Shown here: positions 27,808 to 36,280 of the stretch, one piece after another | Position numbering within the stretch: position 1 is the stretch's first letter | How the letters are laid out: each line of letters opens with the position of its first letter | From: Eubacterium sp. | GTDB lineage: Bacteria; Bacillota; Clostridia; Lachnospirales; Lachnospiraceae | Length of the DNA stretch: 64,000 nucleotides | NCBI GenBank assembly: GCA_017437905.1 | Contig: JAFRWY010000040.1 | Location: 1 to 64,000, forward strand | Reading direction: 5' to 3' | Notes under the pieces: generated by a model | The model's input: only the letters and a program-made list of their open reading frames with translations | Database searches by the model: none | Told to the model about the DNA's origin: nothing | Program-made: the position numbers and the translations under genes

Positions 27808-27825
27808 TCCGGTCTACCCTTGTCT

Positions 27826-30300
27826 TTACTCCACAGCGATCACGTCGCCGATATCCACTCCCGAGAGGATCAGTCTCTCCTCTCCGGGAAGATTGCTCTC
27901 ATATACCGTTACGATCTGTTTCATCAGACCGCCGTCCGTTACCTTCCAGACATAGGAAACGGTTTCCTTCTTCACTGTATCGGTCTCCATATAGACTGCG
28001 CCGTAGGGAACCGTGATCCCTCCCCGGATATACCGGCCCCGGAAACTGGCTGTGGCATTCGGCATACCGTCTTCATAATACGAATCGTCATCCAGACGTA
28101 CGAAGAACTGTTCCTCCTGTCCGTCCGCATACGGTTTGGAATATGTCATCCGTTCCTTGCCGTCCCGTGTGAAGAGGTAATTTCTGGTGGTACTTCCGTT
28201 GACCGCGATACAGGTGCCTGTGTAGGTCTTCGTCTCGGTTCTCAGTTCGATCCTCTGTCCCGGCTTTGCAGCAGTCTGGACCATCGAGCCACGGGTTGCG
28301 GGCATATTGACCCTGAGGATCTTCTCACCCTCCCGGTTTGCCGTAAAGAGATACTGTCCCTTGTAAAGAGATGTATTCTCCTGAAGATCGATCTTGCCGA
28401 GGATCCCTTCTCCGTGGGCATCGATCGTTACCTTGCCATTGGTCGCAGCGCCCACGTTCATTTCCGCAAGCTGATCCTTCAGCCGTTTGCTCTGGTAACT
28501 GTAGCTGTTGTTCTCCAGCTTCCTCTCCTGATTCAGGATCTCCAGCTCCGCCGCACCGATCTCCTTCACATAGAGACTGTCGCGCAGCGCTTCCTTCTCC
28601 TCCTGTGACGGAGCGTCACTGTCCTGCCCGGCCGGGTCTTCCTCCGACACTTCCGCTTCCCGGTTCCCGTCTGTTACAGGATCCTCTCCGGAGGGCTCCG
28701 AAGCATCCCCCGGCTGCTCTTCCGATTGCTCTTCCTGCGGATCCGCCGACGGATCCTCCGGCTGTTTCTCTGTCTGTTCCTGCGGTTCCTGTTTCTTCCC
28801 GGTCTGCTCCGGCTGCTTCTCCTGCGGCTGTTGTTTCTTCTCTGTCTGCTGCTTCTCCGCCTGCTCCATGGCCGCCTTCACTTCTGCCTCCTGCTGTTCC
28901 AGGGCTTTCAGCCGGTTCGTATGGTTCCTCTCCAGATCGGCGATCTCATTCTTCAGTTCCGCAAGTTCTCCCTGTCCCCTGGGGATCTCGATCTGCAGAA
29001 GCTCCTGCCCCTTTTCGATCGAATCTCCCTTTGAAACCTTTACACCGGTCAGGGATCCGCTGTAATCCGAAAGATAGATATCATGCTCCGTCCGCAGCAT
29101 GGCGATGGAATCCGAATAGTATTCCTCCGTATAATCATGGGCTTCCACCTGATATTCCCTGTACTTCACCGGAAGCACCGAGTCGTTATCATAGAAGACC
29201 AGTTCCCCCTCGGAAAGTCCGGAGAGTACCTCCGTATAGAGGGAATCCGTAGCACCCACCTCCAGATTCCGCCGTTCCTGTTCTCCGTTTTCCGTCCGTA
29301 CATAGCAGTAGTACAGGTTTCCTTCCCTATAAACGGAATCCTTCTCCACGGAGATCACATTTGTGGAGCTCTTCTTTGCAAAATAGATCGGGATCGTGGA
29401 ACCGATCTCCAGATCCACATCTGCCACATGGAACCGGACGTACGGATAGGCGGAAAGCGTATCCGCGTAACTCATTTCCTTGGTGGTATAAACATACTCT
29501 TCAACCGGACGCTTCTGTCCCTCCACCAGTATGTATTTCTCCTGATAATCCTTGAAAAGATAACTGCTGGTGACCGTCGGAACCTCGATATAAAGATCCT
29601 CATAATCCGAGATCACCGCGATATTCTCACCCTGCGCCACGCTGTTCGTGGCGGAGATATCCGTCAGAAATGTAACATAGCCGCTGTGGGGCGCCCGGAA
29701 GATCAGCTTCTTCTTCTCATCCTGCAGCTTGGAAAGCTCCTGCTTCAGTGTTTTTACCGACGCATCGATCTGCTCCTTCTCATACCGAAGATTCTCACGC
29801 GTTATCCGGATCTCCGTCCCCAGGAACTCTGCCTCATCGGGAAGCCCCGCTTCCTCCGCTGCCTTCTTCTTCCAGCCCAGCTGCTCCTCTGTCTTTCCGG
29901 AAATGGTTTCCTCCACGGATCTCCGGAGGGACAGTTCCTCCAGCTGCCGGTTCACGCCGTCGATCTGGGTATCCAGTCCCCGGGTATCCCCCGTGGCGAT
30001 CACATCACCGGCTTCCACATAGTCGCCGGGATCCACATCCAGCTGATAGATGGAGACCGGCTTCTCCGCAAATACGGGATAAGCCTCCGCGGTTACGGTG
30101 CCGTCCAGCATGCTGGTATCTCCGATGTCTCTCCGGCGGACCGGACGGTAGGATTCCGTGATCCCTGCCGGTTCCAGAAGCTCCGGCACCTCTCCTGTCC
30201 CGGTCTTTCCGCAGGAGGGTAATACGCCTCCCAGCATGGCCGCGCAAAGCAGGAGAGCGATCCTTTTTCTTATGCGGTTGTGGTACTTCACTCTTTGCAT
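27826..30300 (-). CDS. tandem-duplicated efflux adaptor (HlyD/MacA-like) lipoprotein
   Basis: 824 aa with a lipoprotein signal: basic N-terminus, hydrophobic stretch and lipobox LPSC with Cys30. Residues about 50-400 form an adaptor: lipoyl half (KPVSIYQLDVDPGDYVEAGD), coiled coil, second lipoyl half (FRAPHSGYVTFL) and barrel region. The module seems to repeat at about 400-824. A second lipoyl-like segment (LTGVKVSKGDSIEKGQELL) is followed by a coiled coil with a Gln/Glu/Pro-rich insert of about 100 residues, a second half (ATNGKVTIDAHGEGILGKI) and a barrel. Usual MacA proteins are about 370-450 aa. It would sit on the outer membrane face with the permease. Confidence 0.85.
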   Translation of the reverse strand: MQRVKYHNRIRKRIALLLCAAMLGGVLPSCGKTGTGEVPELLEPAGITESYRPVRRRDIGDTSMLDGTVTAEAYPVFAEKPVSIYQLDVDPGDYVEAGDVIATGDTRGLDTQIDGVNRQLEELSLRRSVEETISGKTEEQLGWKKKAAEEAGLPDEAEFLGTEIRITRENLRYEKEQIDASVKTLKQELSKLQDEKKKLIFRAPHSGYVTFLTDISATNSVAQGENIAVISDYEDLYIEVPTVTSSYLFKDYQEKYILVEGQKRPVEEYVYTTKEMSYADTLSAYPYVRFHVADVDLEIGSTIPIYFAKKSSTNVISVEKDSVYREGNLYYCYVRTENGEQERRNLEVGATDSLYTEVLSGLSEGELVFYDNDSVLPVKYREYQVEAHDYTEEYYSDSIAMLRTEHDIYLSDYSGSLTGVKVSKGDSIEKGQELLQIEIPRGQGELAELKNEIADLERNHTNRLKALEQQEAEVKAAMEQAEKQQTEKKQQPQEKQPEQTGKKQEPQEQTEKQPEDPSADPQEEQSEEQPGDASEPSGEDPVTDGNREAEVSEEDPAGQDSDAPSQEEKEALRDSLYVKEIGAAELEILNQERKLENNSYSYQSKRLKDQLAEMNVGAATNGKVTIDAHGEGILGKIDLQENTSLYKGQYLFTANREGEKILRVNMPATRGSMVQTAAKPGQRIELRTETKTYTGTCIAVNGSTTRNYLFTRDGKERMTYSKPYADGQEEQFFVRLDDDSYYEDGMPNATASFRGRYIRGGITVPYGAVYMETDTVKKETVSYVWKVTDGGLMKQIVTVYESNLPGEERLILSGVDIGDVIAVE

Positions 30301-30339
30301 TGCATGTCTCCTTAAATACTCCGCTCATCGCGGCCGGGG

Positions 30340-31374
30340 CTACGGCAGCTCGACTTTCTCGCCGCCCTCCAGCCCTTCTTTTACGATCAGGTAATTGCCG
30401 TACTGTTCTCCGGGGGTGATATAGACTGCTTCCCGCATGCAATCCTCCCGGACCACATAGACAAAGTATTGTCCGTTCTTCTCATATACCGCCTGTCGGT
30501 TTACATAACATGTATCCTTTAAGGCCGGCAGATTCAGATCCAGCATGAGATTCTTCTCCAGGATTTCTCCTTCCCGTCCCACCGGACGGAAATACACTCC
30601 TGCAGAGGAACTGCCCTCCGGAGGATCGATCACCTCGACCTCACACTCCGAATACCGCGTGGTGGCCTTATACCGTTCTCCGGTCCGGAAGGTAACCGTC
30701 TCCAGTCCGTCCGTTCGGTAGATCCCGTCATCCACATCCACCAGGATCAGATCCATGTCCGGCACCACATAACCATCCATAAGTACCGACCGCACCATGC
30801 TCACATGGCCTTCCACTTCCGAATAAATATTCAGCTTCTTATAGGTCTCCTGCACATCGGATATATAAAGCTTCGCCACACTGATATCCCGTTCCAGACT
30901 GCGGATATCCTCCGAATAGTCCATGGACGGATCGATGGCTTCCAGCTTCTTCAGATGCTCGATGGATAACTGCGCATCCTGTATCTTCTTCTCATTTTCC
31001 GTGATCTGGTCATCCAGAACCTTGGAATGGAAAGAAACCATCAGATCTCCGGGATGTACCGGATCTCCCACGCTTACATGGACCGTATCCACCTCCAGCT
31101 GGAAGGTTCCGTAAAGCTCCATATACTGCGCCTCGGTATAACGGTAACGGATCCTCTCATATCCCAAAAGATCCAGCCGGATATTGAAGGTCCGCTCCAG
31201 ATCCCCCCGGATCACATCCGTCTGCTTTGGCGTATATGCATTATACGTCGGTGTCTCCGGCGGAACCAGACTGTCCTCCGACGCCTCGCCGCAACCGGTG
31301 AGGGAGATCAGGAGCACCCCGGACAAAAGGGCGCATAGGGCCTTATTCAGTTTTGGAAATGTGTACTTTCTCAT
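30340..31374 (-). CDS. efflux adaptor (MacA/HlyD-like) lipoprotein
   Basis: 344 aa with a lipoprotein signal ending LTGCG (Cys28). It carries a lipoyl-like segment (VDTVHVSVGDPVHPGDLMVSF), a helical hairpin (about 115-180), a returning half (YSEVEGHVSMVRSVLMDGYVVPDMDLILV) and a C-terminal barrel/membrane-proximal part (ALKDTCYVNRQAVYEKNGQYFVYVV). It is the first gene of the exporter operon and lies 39 bp before the larger adaptor. In a cell without an outer membrane, such lipoproteins probably form an extracellular collar on the permease. Divergent from a response regulator gene across 391 bp. Confidence 0.86.
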   Translation of the reverse strand: MRKYTFPKLNKALCALLSGVLLISLTGCGEASEDSLVPPETPTYNAYTPKQTDVIRGDLERTFNIRLDLLGYERIRYRYTEAQYMELYGTFQLEVDTVHVSVGDPVHPGDLMVSFHSKVLDDQITENEKKIQDAQLSIEHLKKLEAIDPSMDYSEDIRSLERDISVAKLYISDVQETYKKLNIYSEVEGHVSMVRSVLMDGYVVPDMDLILVDVDDGIYRTDGLETVTFRTGERYKATTRYSECEVEVIDPPEGSSSAGVYFRPVGREGEILEKNLMLDLNLPALKDTCYVNRQAVYEKNGQYFVYVVREDCMREAVYITPGEQYGNYLIVKEGLEGGEKVELP

Positions 31375-31765
31375 TCCTGTCTCTCTCCTCTGACGCCGCC
31401 GGCAGAATATCCGGAAGCGTATGGATCATCTTTGGTGCGCAGGCTTACCGCCGCATCCGCAGCGGCACCCGCGACTTCTATTCTACCAAAAAGGCACTGG
31501 CTCTGTACAGACCACCGTATGCACTATACGGTAAAAATGTATCCGAAATGTATCTGTTCTGAAACATTTTTGATGCTTTTTTTCTCTATCCTGTTTTCAT
31601 GCAGGGGAAATACGGAGTTCTGTCTTCCTTCAGGCTGCCTGTCCGGTCTTCACCCGGCGGATGCTCTGCCGTGCAGGGTCCATAGTGATACAATTCGAAA
31701 CACCTACACGAACGGTGTAATATATGATAGAATACAGATAGTTTTGCGAAAGGGATGACTATGCC
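31375..31765. other. 391-bp divergent regulatory gap
   Basis: No supported gene. The gap separates the exporter operon from a response regulator/kinase operon and should hold both promoters. It contains an 11-bp-period direct repeat (31535-31553), described separately. A short CACC/GGTG inverted repeat lies around 31705-31720, close to AT-rich sequence (TAATATATGATAGAAT) that may include the promoter of the regulator gene. Confidence 0.6.
31535..31553. promoter_or_regulatory. candidate OmpR-type regulator site
   Basis: AAATGTAT occurs at 31535-31542 and again at 31546-31553, an 11-bp period typical of tandem half-sites for OmpR/PhoB winged-helix regulators. Flanking AAAAATGT and ACATTTTT also form an inverted repeat (31533-31569). 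Confidence 0.45.
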
Positions 31766-32419
31766 ATGCTGAAGATACTTATCGTAGAGGATGAAAAACC
31801 CATCTCGGACCTGATCCGCCTGAACCTCACCAAGGCCGGCTACAACTGCACTGCGCTGTATGACGGCAAATCCGCGGCGGATCTTCTGGAGGATCACACA
31901 TTTGACCTGATCCTTCTGGATATCATGCTGCCGGAGATCAACGGCTACGAGCTGATGGAGTACATCCGGCCCATGGGGATCCCCGTGATCTTCATCACTG
32001 CAAAAGCCTCCCTGGACGACCGCATGAAGGGACTCACCTCCGGCGCGGAGGACTATCTGGTAAAGCCTTTCGAGATCGTGGAGCTGCTGGCCCGGATCAA
32101 TATCGTACTCCGGCGGTACCATAAGACAGAAGACATCCTTCAGTTTAAGGATCTGGTGATCGATGCCACGAACCGTACGGTCACCAAAGACGGGCAGGAT
32201 GTAACACTTACCCCGAAGGAATTTGAACTTCTCCTTATGTTCGTCCGGAATGTAAATATCACGCTGTACCGCGACCGGATCTACGAGACGGTCTGGGAGA
32301 CCGACTGGATGGGAGACACCCGCACCCTGGACCTGCATGTACAGCGGCTCCGCAGGAAGCTGGATCTGAAGAACAACCTGAAATCCGTTTATAATACGGG
32401 ATACCGGCTGACGGAGTAA
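31766..32419 (+). CDS. OmpR/PhoB-family response regulator
   Basis: 217 aa, compact and with a short linker. The receiver domain has IVEDEK, phosphoacceptor Asp52 (LILLDIMLPE), FITAKA and VKPF. The winged-helix domain (about 125-215) has KEFELLLMFV and the DNA-recognition helix region RTLDLHVQRLRRKL. It is divergently transcribed from the exporter operon and followed 136 bp later by its kinase gene. The divergent placement makes the exporter operon a likely target. Confidence 0.95.
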   Translation: MLKILIVEDEKPISDLIRLNLTKAGYNCTALYDGKSAADLLEDHTFDLILLDIMLPEINGYELMEYIRPMGIPVIFITAKASLDDRMKGLTSGAEDYLVKPFEIVELLARINIVLRRYHKTEDILQFKDLVIDATNRTVTKDGQDVTLTPKEFELLLMFVRNVNITLYRDRIYETVWETDWMGDTRTLDLHVQRLRRKLDLKNNLKSVYNTGYRLTE

Positions 32420-32555
32420 CCACCGGTCCGGGAGTTGTTCAGGTCTCGCGGGACCCGGCGCAGGCTCCGGGACAACGTCAGCTGACAGAATCCCGCTCCG
32501 GCTCTCTGCGCATCCCAAAACGGAACACCAAAAATCCTGCAGTAAGGAAAGACAG

Positions 32556-34133
32556 ATGAAATTTCGGCACAAGGTACTATTCTTAAATCTGCTTCTTCTC
32601 TCGCTCACAACCGGGGTTGTGGGCTTTCTTCTGATGAAACGGAGCTACCGGCTTACGATGGATACGGCGATCAAATCCGCCGTGACCGAGAACAATCTGG
32701 TACAGTCCTCCGTGGAATATGAGATCCTGGATGCGATCAACTCCGGAAGTTATAATCTGAACCGTTCCCTTCCGACCATAGGCAATCAGATCTTCAGCGG
32801 CATGATCTCCGGAGAAGAAGCCCTGGCCATCCGCTATGGCGATTTCTACGTCTATACCAGTGAGGAGGAATTCCCGGACCTGACGGCCATGCCGGTGAAG
32901 GATACGGGAACCGCGGGCGGCGAAGCAACTCCGGATACAGCGGCAGCCGCAGCAACCGTGAACCTCTTCGATTTCAGTAATGACGCAAAGAAGAACTATC
33001 TGCTGACGGAAGAAGGCGGACGGCATTTCCTGTATGTTACATCCAATTCCACACTGGATGAGAAGCCCCTGAACATCATCACCCGCCGGGATATCTCCGA
33101 TGTTCACGCCATGCTGGACCAGAGCGTCCGGGAGTACCGGGAGATCACTCTCCTGATCCTCAGCCTCTCTGCACTCCTTCTTTATATTCTCAGCCGGCTC
33201 CTGACACGGCCGCTGGAGTCCCTTCGGGATACCACGGATTCCTTTGCGGAGGGCGACTATTCCGTCCGCTCGAAGATCCGGACGGCGGACGAAGTGGGCA
33301 TGCTGTCCGACCGGTTCAATTCCATGGCGGATTCCGTTGAGAATCATGTAGAGGAGCTGAATGACATGATCCATCGCCGGGAACAGTTCGTGGCGGATTT
33401 CACCCATGAGATCAAAACGCCTATGACCAGTATCATCGGCTACGCGGACACCATGCGGTCCCTGGACCTGTCAAAAGACGAACAGCAGCAGGCCCTGGGG
33501 TACATCTTCTCCGAAGGAAAGCGTCTGGAATCCATGTCCATGAAGCTCTTCGACCTGCTCTATCTGAAGGATCATCCCATTGAAAAGAAAAAGATCTCCG
33601 CAGAAGCGCTGGCGGAGAGTGTGAAAACAAGTATGACGCCCCTGCTCACCGCATCCGGACAGACCCTGTCCGTGAATGTGGTTCCGGGGTTCCTGGAGGG
33701 TGATGCGGAGCTGCTGAAGACCGTCTTCATCAACCTGATCGATAATGCAAGGAAGGCCTCCAAGGAAGGAGATACCGTTCTGTTCTCGGGAAGTCCGGCG
33801 AAGGACCCGTCCGAAGGCAGCACATCGCCTGCTTCCGGTGAATCCGGAAGTATCTCCGGAAAAGGTTCCAACACAACCGACAGCCAGGAAGCTGCCGTAT
33901 ACCGGTTCACCGTATGTGACCACGGGATCGGAATCCCGGAGGAAGATCAGAAGAAGATCTTCGATGAATTCTTCATGGTGGATAAATCCAGAACCCGTGC
34001 CGCCGGCGGTGCCGGACTCGGCATGTCCCTGGTGACGGTGATCCTGGAACGGCATGGTGCAAAGATCGATCTGGAAAGCAAACCCGGCGAGGGAACCACA
34101 TTTACCGTGACCTTCAACGCCGGATCCGAATGA
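32556..34133 (+). CDS. membrane sensor histidine kinase
   Basis: 525 aa. TM1 lies at about 6-27, an extracellular sensor of about 165 residues (28-194) contains an Ala/Thr-rich insert near 115-135, and TM2 lies at about 196-214. A HAMP domain (about 215-265), HisKA with His284 (FTHEIKTPMTS) and HATPase_c follow. The ATPase domain has LIDNARKASKEG, DHGIGIPEED and GGAGLGMSLV and carries a Ser/Gly-rich insert of about 35 residues after the N box. AAGGAAAG lies upstream of the ATG. It should phosphorylate the regulator encoded upstream. Confidence 0.95.
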   Translation: MKFRHKVLFLNLLLLSLTTGVVGFLLMKRSYRLTMDTAIKSAVTENNLVQSSVEYEILDAINSGSYNLNRSLPTIGNQIFSGMISGEEALAIRYGDFYVYTSEEEFPDLTAMPVKDTGTAGGEATPDTAAAAATVNLFDFSNDAKKNYLLTEEGGRHFLYVTSNSTLDEKPLNIITRRDISDVHAMLDQSVREYREITLLILSLSALLLYILSRLLTRPLESLRDTTDSFAEGDYSVRSKIRTADEVGMLSDRFNSMADSVENHVEELNDMIHRREQFVADFTHEIKTPMTSIIGYADTMRSLDLSKDEQQQALGYIFSEGKRLESMSMKLFDLLYLKDHPIEKKKISAEALAESVKTSMTPLLTASGQTLSVNVVPGFLEGDAELLKTVFINLIDNARKASKEGDTVLFSGSPAKDPSEGSTSPASGESGSISGKGSNTTDSQEAAVYRFTVCDHGIGIPEEDQKKIFDEFFMVDKSRTRAAGGAGLGMSLVTVILERHGAKIDLESKPGEGTTFTVTFNAGSE

Positions 34134-34165
34134 CAATATACAGAAATGAAAATGAGGCATAACCC

Positions 34166-34684
34166 ATGACAAGCAACCGGAAAAAAAGGAATATCTTCTT
34201 TATCCCCGCTCTTCTTCTGACAGCCGGGGCCATCGTTGCCGCCCTGCTTCTGCCCGATCTTCTGATCCGGAGGGAAGCCGCTGCCGAGACCGGTCAGGTA
34301 ACCACCGTTCCCACCGCATATTATGCGGGGCCGTCGGAGGCGGTGGTGAAAAACGCTTCCCGCCAGCTTACGGAGGAACAGCGTGTCAGTCTGATCTACG
34401 GCGAGTGGGAAAGCACCATCTCTCCCGCATCCGAAAGCGAGCGGACCCTCTCCGAGTATGAGGCTGTCCATCTCGACTTTCCCATCGAATCCGAGTACCA
34501 GCACTGGTACACCTGGAGTGCGGTTTCCTACAAGGCGGTGGATACCACCTTTGAAACCTATGCCGCCATTTTCTGGAAATGTACCTTCACCAGATATGAC
34601 GGCTCCGAAACGTTAGTCTATTATATCACCGAAGGCGGCACCCTGCTGGATCCGGACAAGCTTCCGGAGGATGCAGGACTGTAA
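34166..34684 (+). CDS. hypothetical membrane-anchored extracytoplasmic protein
   Basis: 172 aa. A basic N-terminus (SNRKKRN) precedes one hydrophobic helix at about 11-33, which could be an uncleaved anchor or signal sequence. The rest is soluble and rich in Glu, Ser, Thr and aromatic residues (QHWYTWSAVSYKAVDTTFETYAAIFW). It follows the histidine kinase by 32 bp and is probably the third gene of that operon, so a role as accessory signal-sensing or kinase-modulating protein is possible. No family recognised. Confidence 0.75.
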   Translation: MTSNRKKRNIFFIPALLLTAGAIVAALLLPDLLIRREAAAETGQVTTVPTAYYAGPSEAVVKNASRQLTEEQRVSLIYGEWESTISPASESERTLSEYEAVHLDFPIESEYQHWYTWSAVSYKAVDTTFETYAAIFWKCTFTRYDGSETLVYYITEGGTLLDPDKLPEDAGL

Positions 34685-34756
34685 ACCGGCCTTCTGCCGT
34701 ATTCTAAAACCATGCAGGATCAGCACACCACCCGATCCCGTCCGGCATTCCGGACC

Positions 34757-36148
34757 TTATGCCTCTACGGCATATCCCTTCGAACGGATCACCTTCACCA
34801 CCGCATCCACATTCTCGCGGCAGGTCTCCTCCGTCGGTGCTTCCACCATGACACGAACCACCGGTTCGGTTCCGGACTCACGGACGAGGATCCGTCCGCT
34901 GTCCCCGAGGGCTTCCTTCACCTCGGCCACCTTAGCCTGTACATCCGCATCCTCCTGCGCTTCCTTCTTATCGCTCACCCGGACATTCTCCAGCACCTGC
35001 GGATAGATCTTCAGGGGCGCCACAAGTTCGGACAGTTTCTGCTTCTTCGCCATCATCACTTCCATGATCTTGAGGGAGGTCAGGATTCCGTCACCCGTGG
35101 TCGCATATTTCGAGAAAATGATGTGCCCGGACTGCTCGCCGCCGATCCGGCAGCCGTTCTGGGACATATATTCATAGACGTACTTGTCGCCCACATCGGT
35201 CTTCGCATAATCGATACCGATCTTGTCAAAGGCCTTGTAAAGACCGAAGTTGGACATGACCGTGGTAACTACCGTATTGTTCAGCAGGTCACCCCGTTCC
35301 TTCAGATACACGCCGCAGAGATACAGGATATGGTCACCGGTAATGACCTCGCCCTTGTCATCCACAGCCAGGCACCGGTCCGCATCCCCGTCATAGGCAA
35401 AGCCTGCATCCATGTGATTTGCAAGCACATATTTCTGCAGACCCTCGATGTGTGTGGAACCCGCATCCCGGTTGATGTTCGTTCCGTTGGGCTCCGCATT
35501 CAGCAGATAGGTCTTGGCACCCAGCGCATCAAAGACAGCCTTGGCGATGTTCCATGCGGCACCGTTCGCGCAGTCCAGTGCGATCCGCTTATCCTTAAAG
35601 GAATACTGTCCCAGGGAGATAAGATATCCCACATACCGGTTCCGGCCTGCCACGTAATCCACGGTGCAGCCGATCTTCTCCCGCTTGGCCAGCGGAAGTT
35701 CGGACCAGTCACGGTCAAAGAGATGTACCGAACCGTCCAGGAAATCCTCGATCAGCGCGATCGTGGACTCCTCCATCTTCTCACCGGAGCCGTTCAGCAG
35801 CTTGATCCCGTTATCATAGTAAGGATTGTGGCTGGCGGAGATCATGATCCCGCAGTCGAAGCCGTCCATCCGGGTCACATAGGCAACCGACGGAGTGGTG
35901 GTCACATGCAGCAGGTAAGCATCCGCACCGGAAGCCACCAGACCGCCCACCAGCGCATATTCAAACATGTAGCTGGAACGTCTGGTATCCTTTCCGATCA
36001 CGACCTTCGGCATCTCATCGATCCCGTTCTGCCGCTTCAGTTCTCCGTAATACCAGCCGAGAAAACGTCCGATCTTATATGCATGATCCGCTGTAAGACT
36101 GCAGTTTGCTTCCCCCCGGAAGCCGTCTGTTCCGAAATATCTACCCAT
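34757..36148 (-). CDS. glmM: phosphoglucosamine mutase
   Basis: 463 aa, the usual GlmM length. FGTDGFRG lies at residues 5-12, active-site Ser104 in MISASHNPYYDNG, the metal loop is DGDADRCLAVD and the sugar-binding GGEQSGH is present. The C-terminal phosphate-binding loop is VRESGTEPVVRVM. It interconverts glucosamine-6-phosphate and glucosamine-1-phosphate for UDP-GlcNAc and peptidoglycan synthesis and is normally activated by Ser phosphorylation. GlmM is distinguished from PGM/PMM by these loops. It lies 132 bp downstream of the YhaM-type gene with a hairpin in between, and converges with the preceding plus-strand operon. Confidence 0.93.
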   Translation of the reverse strand: MGRYFGTDGFRGEANCSLTADHAYKIGRFLGWYYGELKRQNGIDEMPKVVIGKDTRRSSYMFEYALVGGLVASGADAYLLHVTTTPSVAYVTRMDGFDCGIMISASHNPYYDNGIKLLNGSGEKMEESTIALIEDFLDGSVHLFDRDWSELPLAKREKIGCTVDYVAGRNRYVGYLISLGQYSFKDKRIALDCANGAAWNIAKAVFDALGAKTYLLNAEPNGTNINRDAGSTHIEGLQKYVLANHMDAGFAYDGDADRCLAVDDKGEVITGDHILYLCGVYLKERGDLLNNTVVTTVMSNFGLYKAFDKIGIDYAKTDVGDKYVYEYMSQNGCRIGGEQSGHIIFSKYATTGDGILTSLKIMEVMMAKKQKLSELVAPLKIYPQVLENVRVSDKKEAQEDADVQAKVAEVKEALGDSGRILVRESGTEPVVRVMVEAPTEETCRENVDAVVKVIRSKGYAVEA

Positions 36149-36180
36149 CGTACCTGTCCTTTCATTTTGTCTTTTTTATT

Positions 36181-36204
36181 CTCCGGTAAAGTACTTCACC
36201 GGAG
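36181..36204 (-). promoter_or_regulatory. hairpin in the glmM leader
   Basis: Perfect CTCCGGT/ACCGGAG stem about 33 nt upstream of the glmM ATG. On the minus strand it is followed by AATAAAAAAG rather than a U-tract, so it is not a normal terminator for the gene upstream. It may be a leader structure or mRNA-stability element. Confidence 0.4.
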
Positions 36205-36280
36205 CCTGCCGTCCGTCCGGAAACGAACCGCCTTTTTTCAGATAATGCCCGCTCCATACGGGCGGTGACGCGTGTCCCCG

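Noticed and set aside
36149..36280. glmS-type ribozyme or riboswitch upstream of glmM
   Set aside because: Only one simple hairpin is visible and the conserved core of known amino-sugar ribozymes is not seen.
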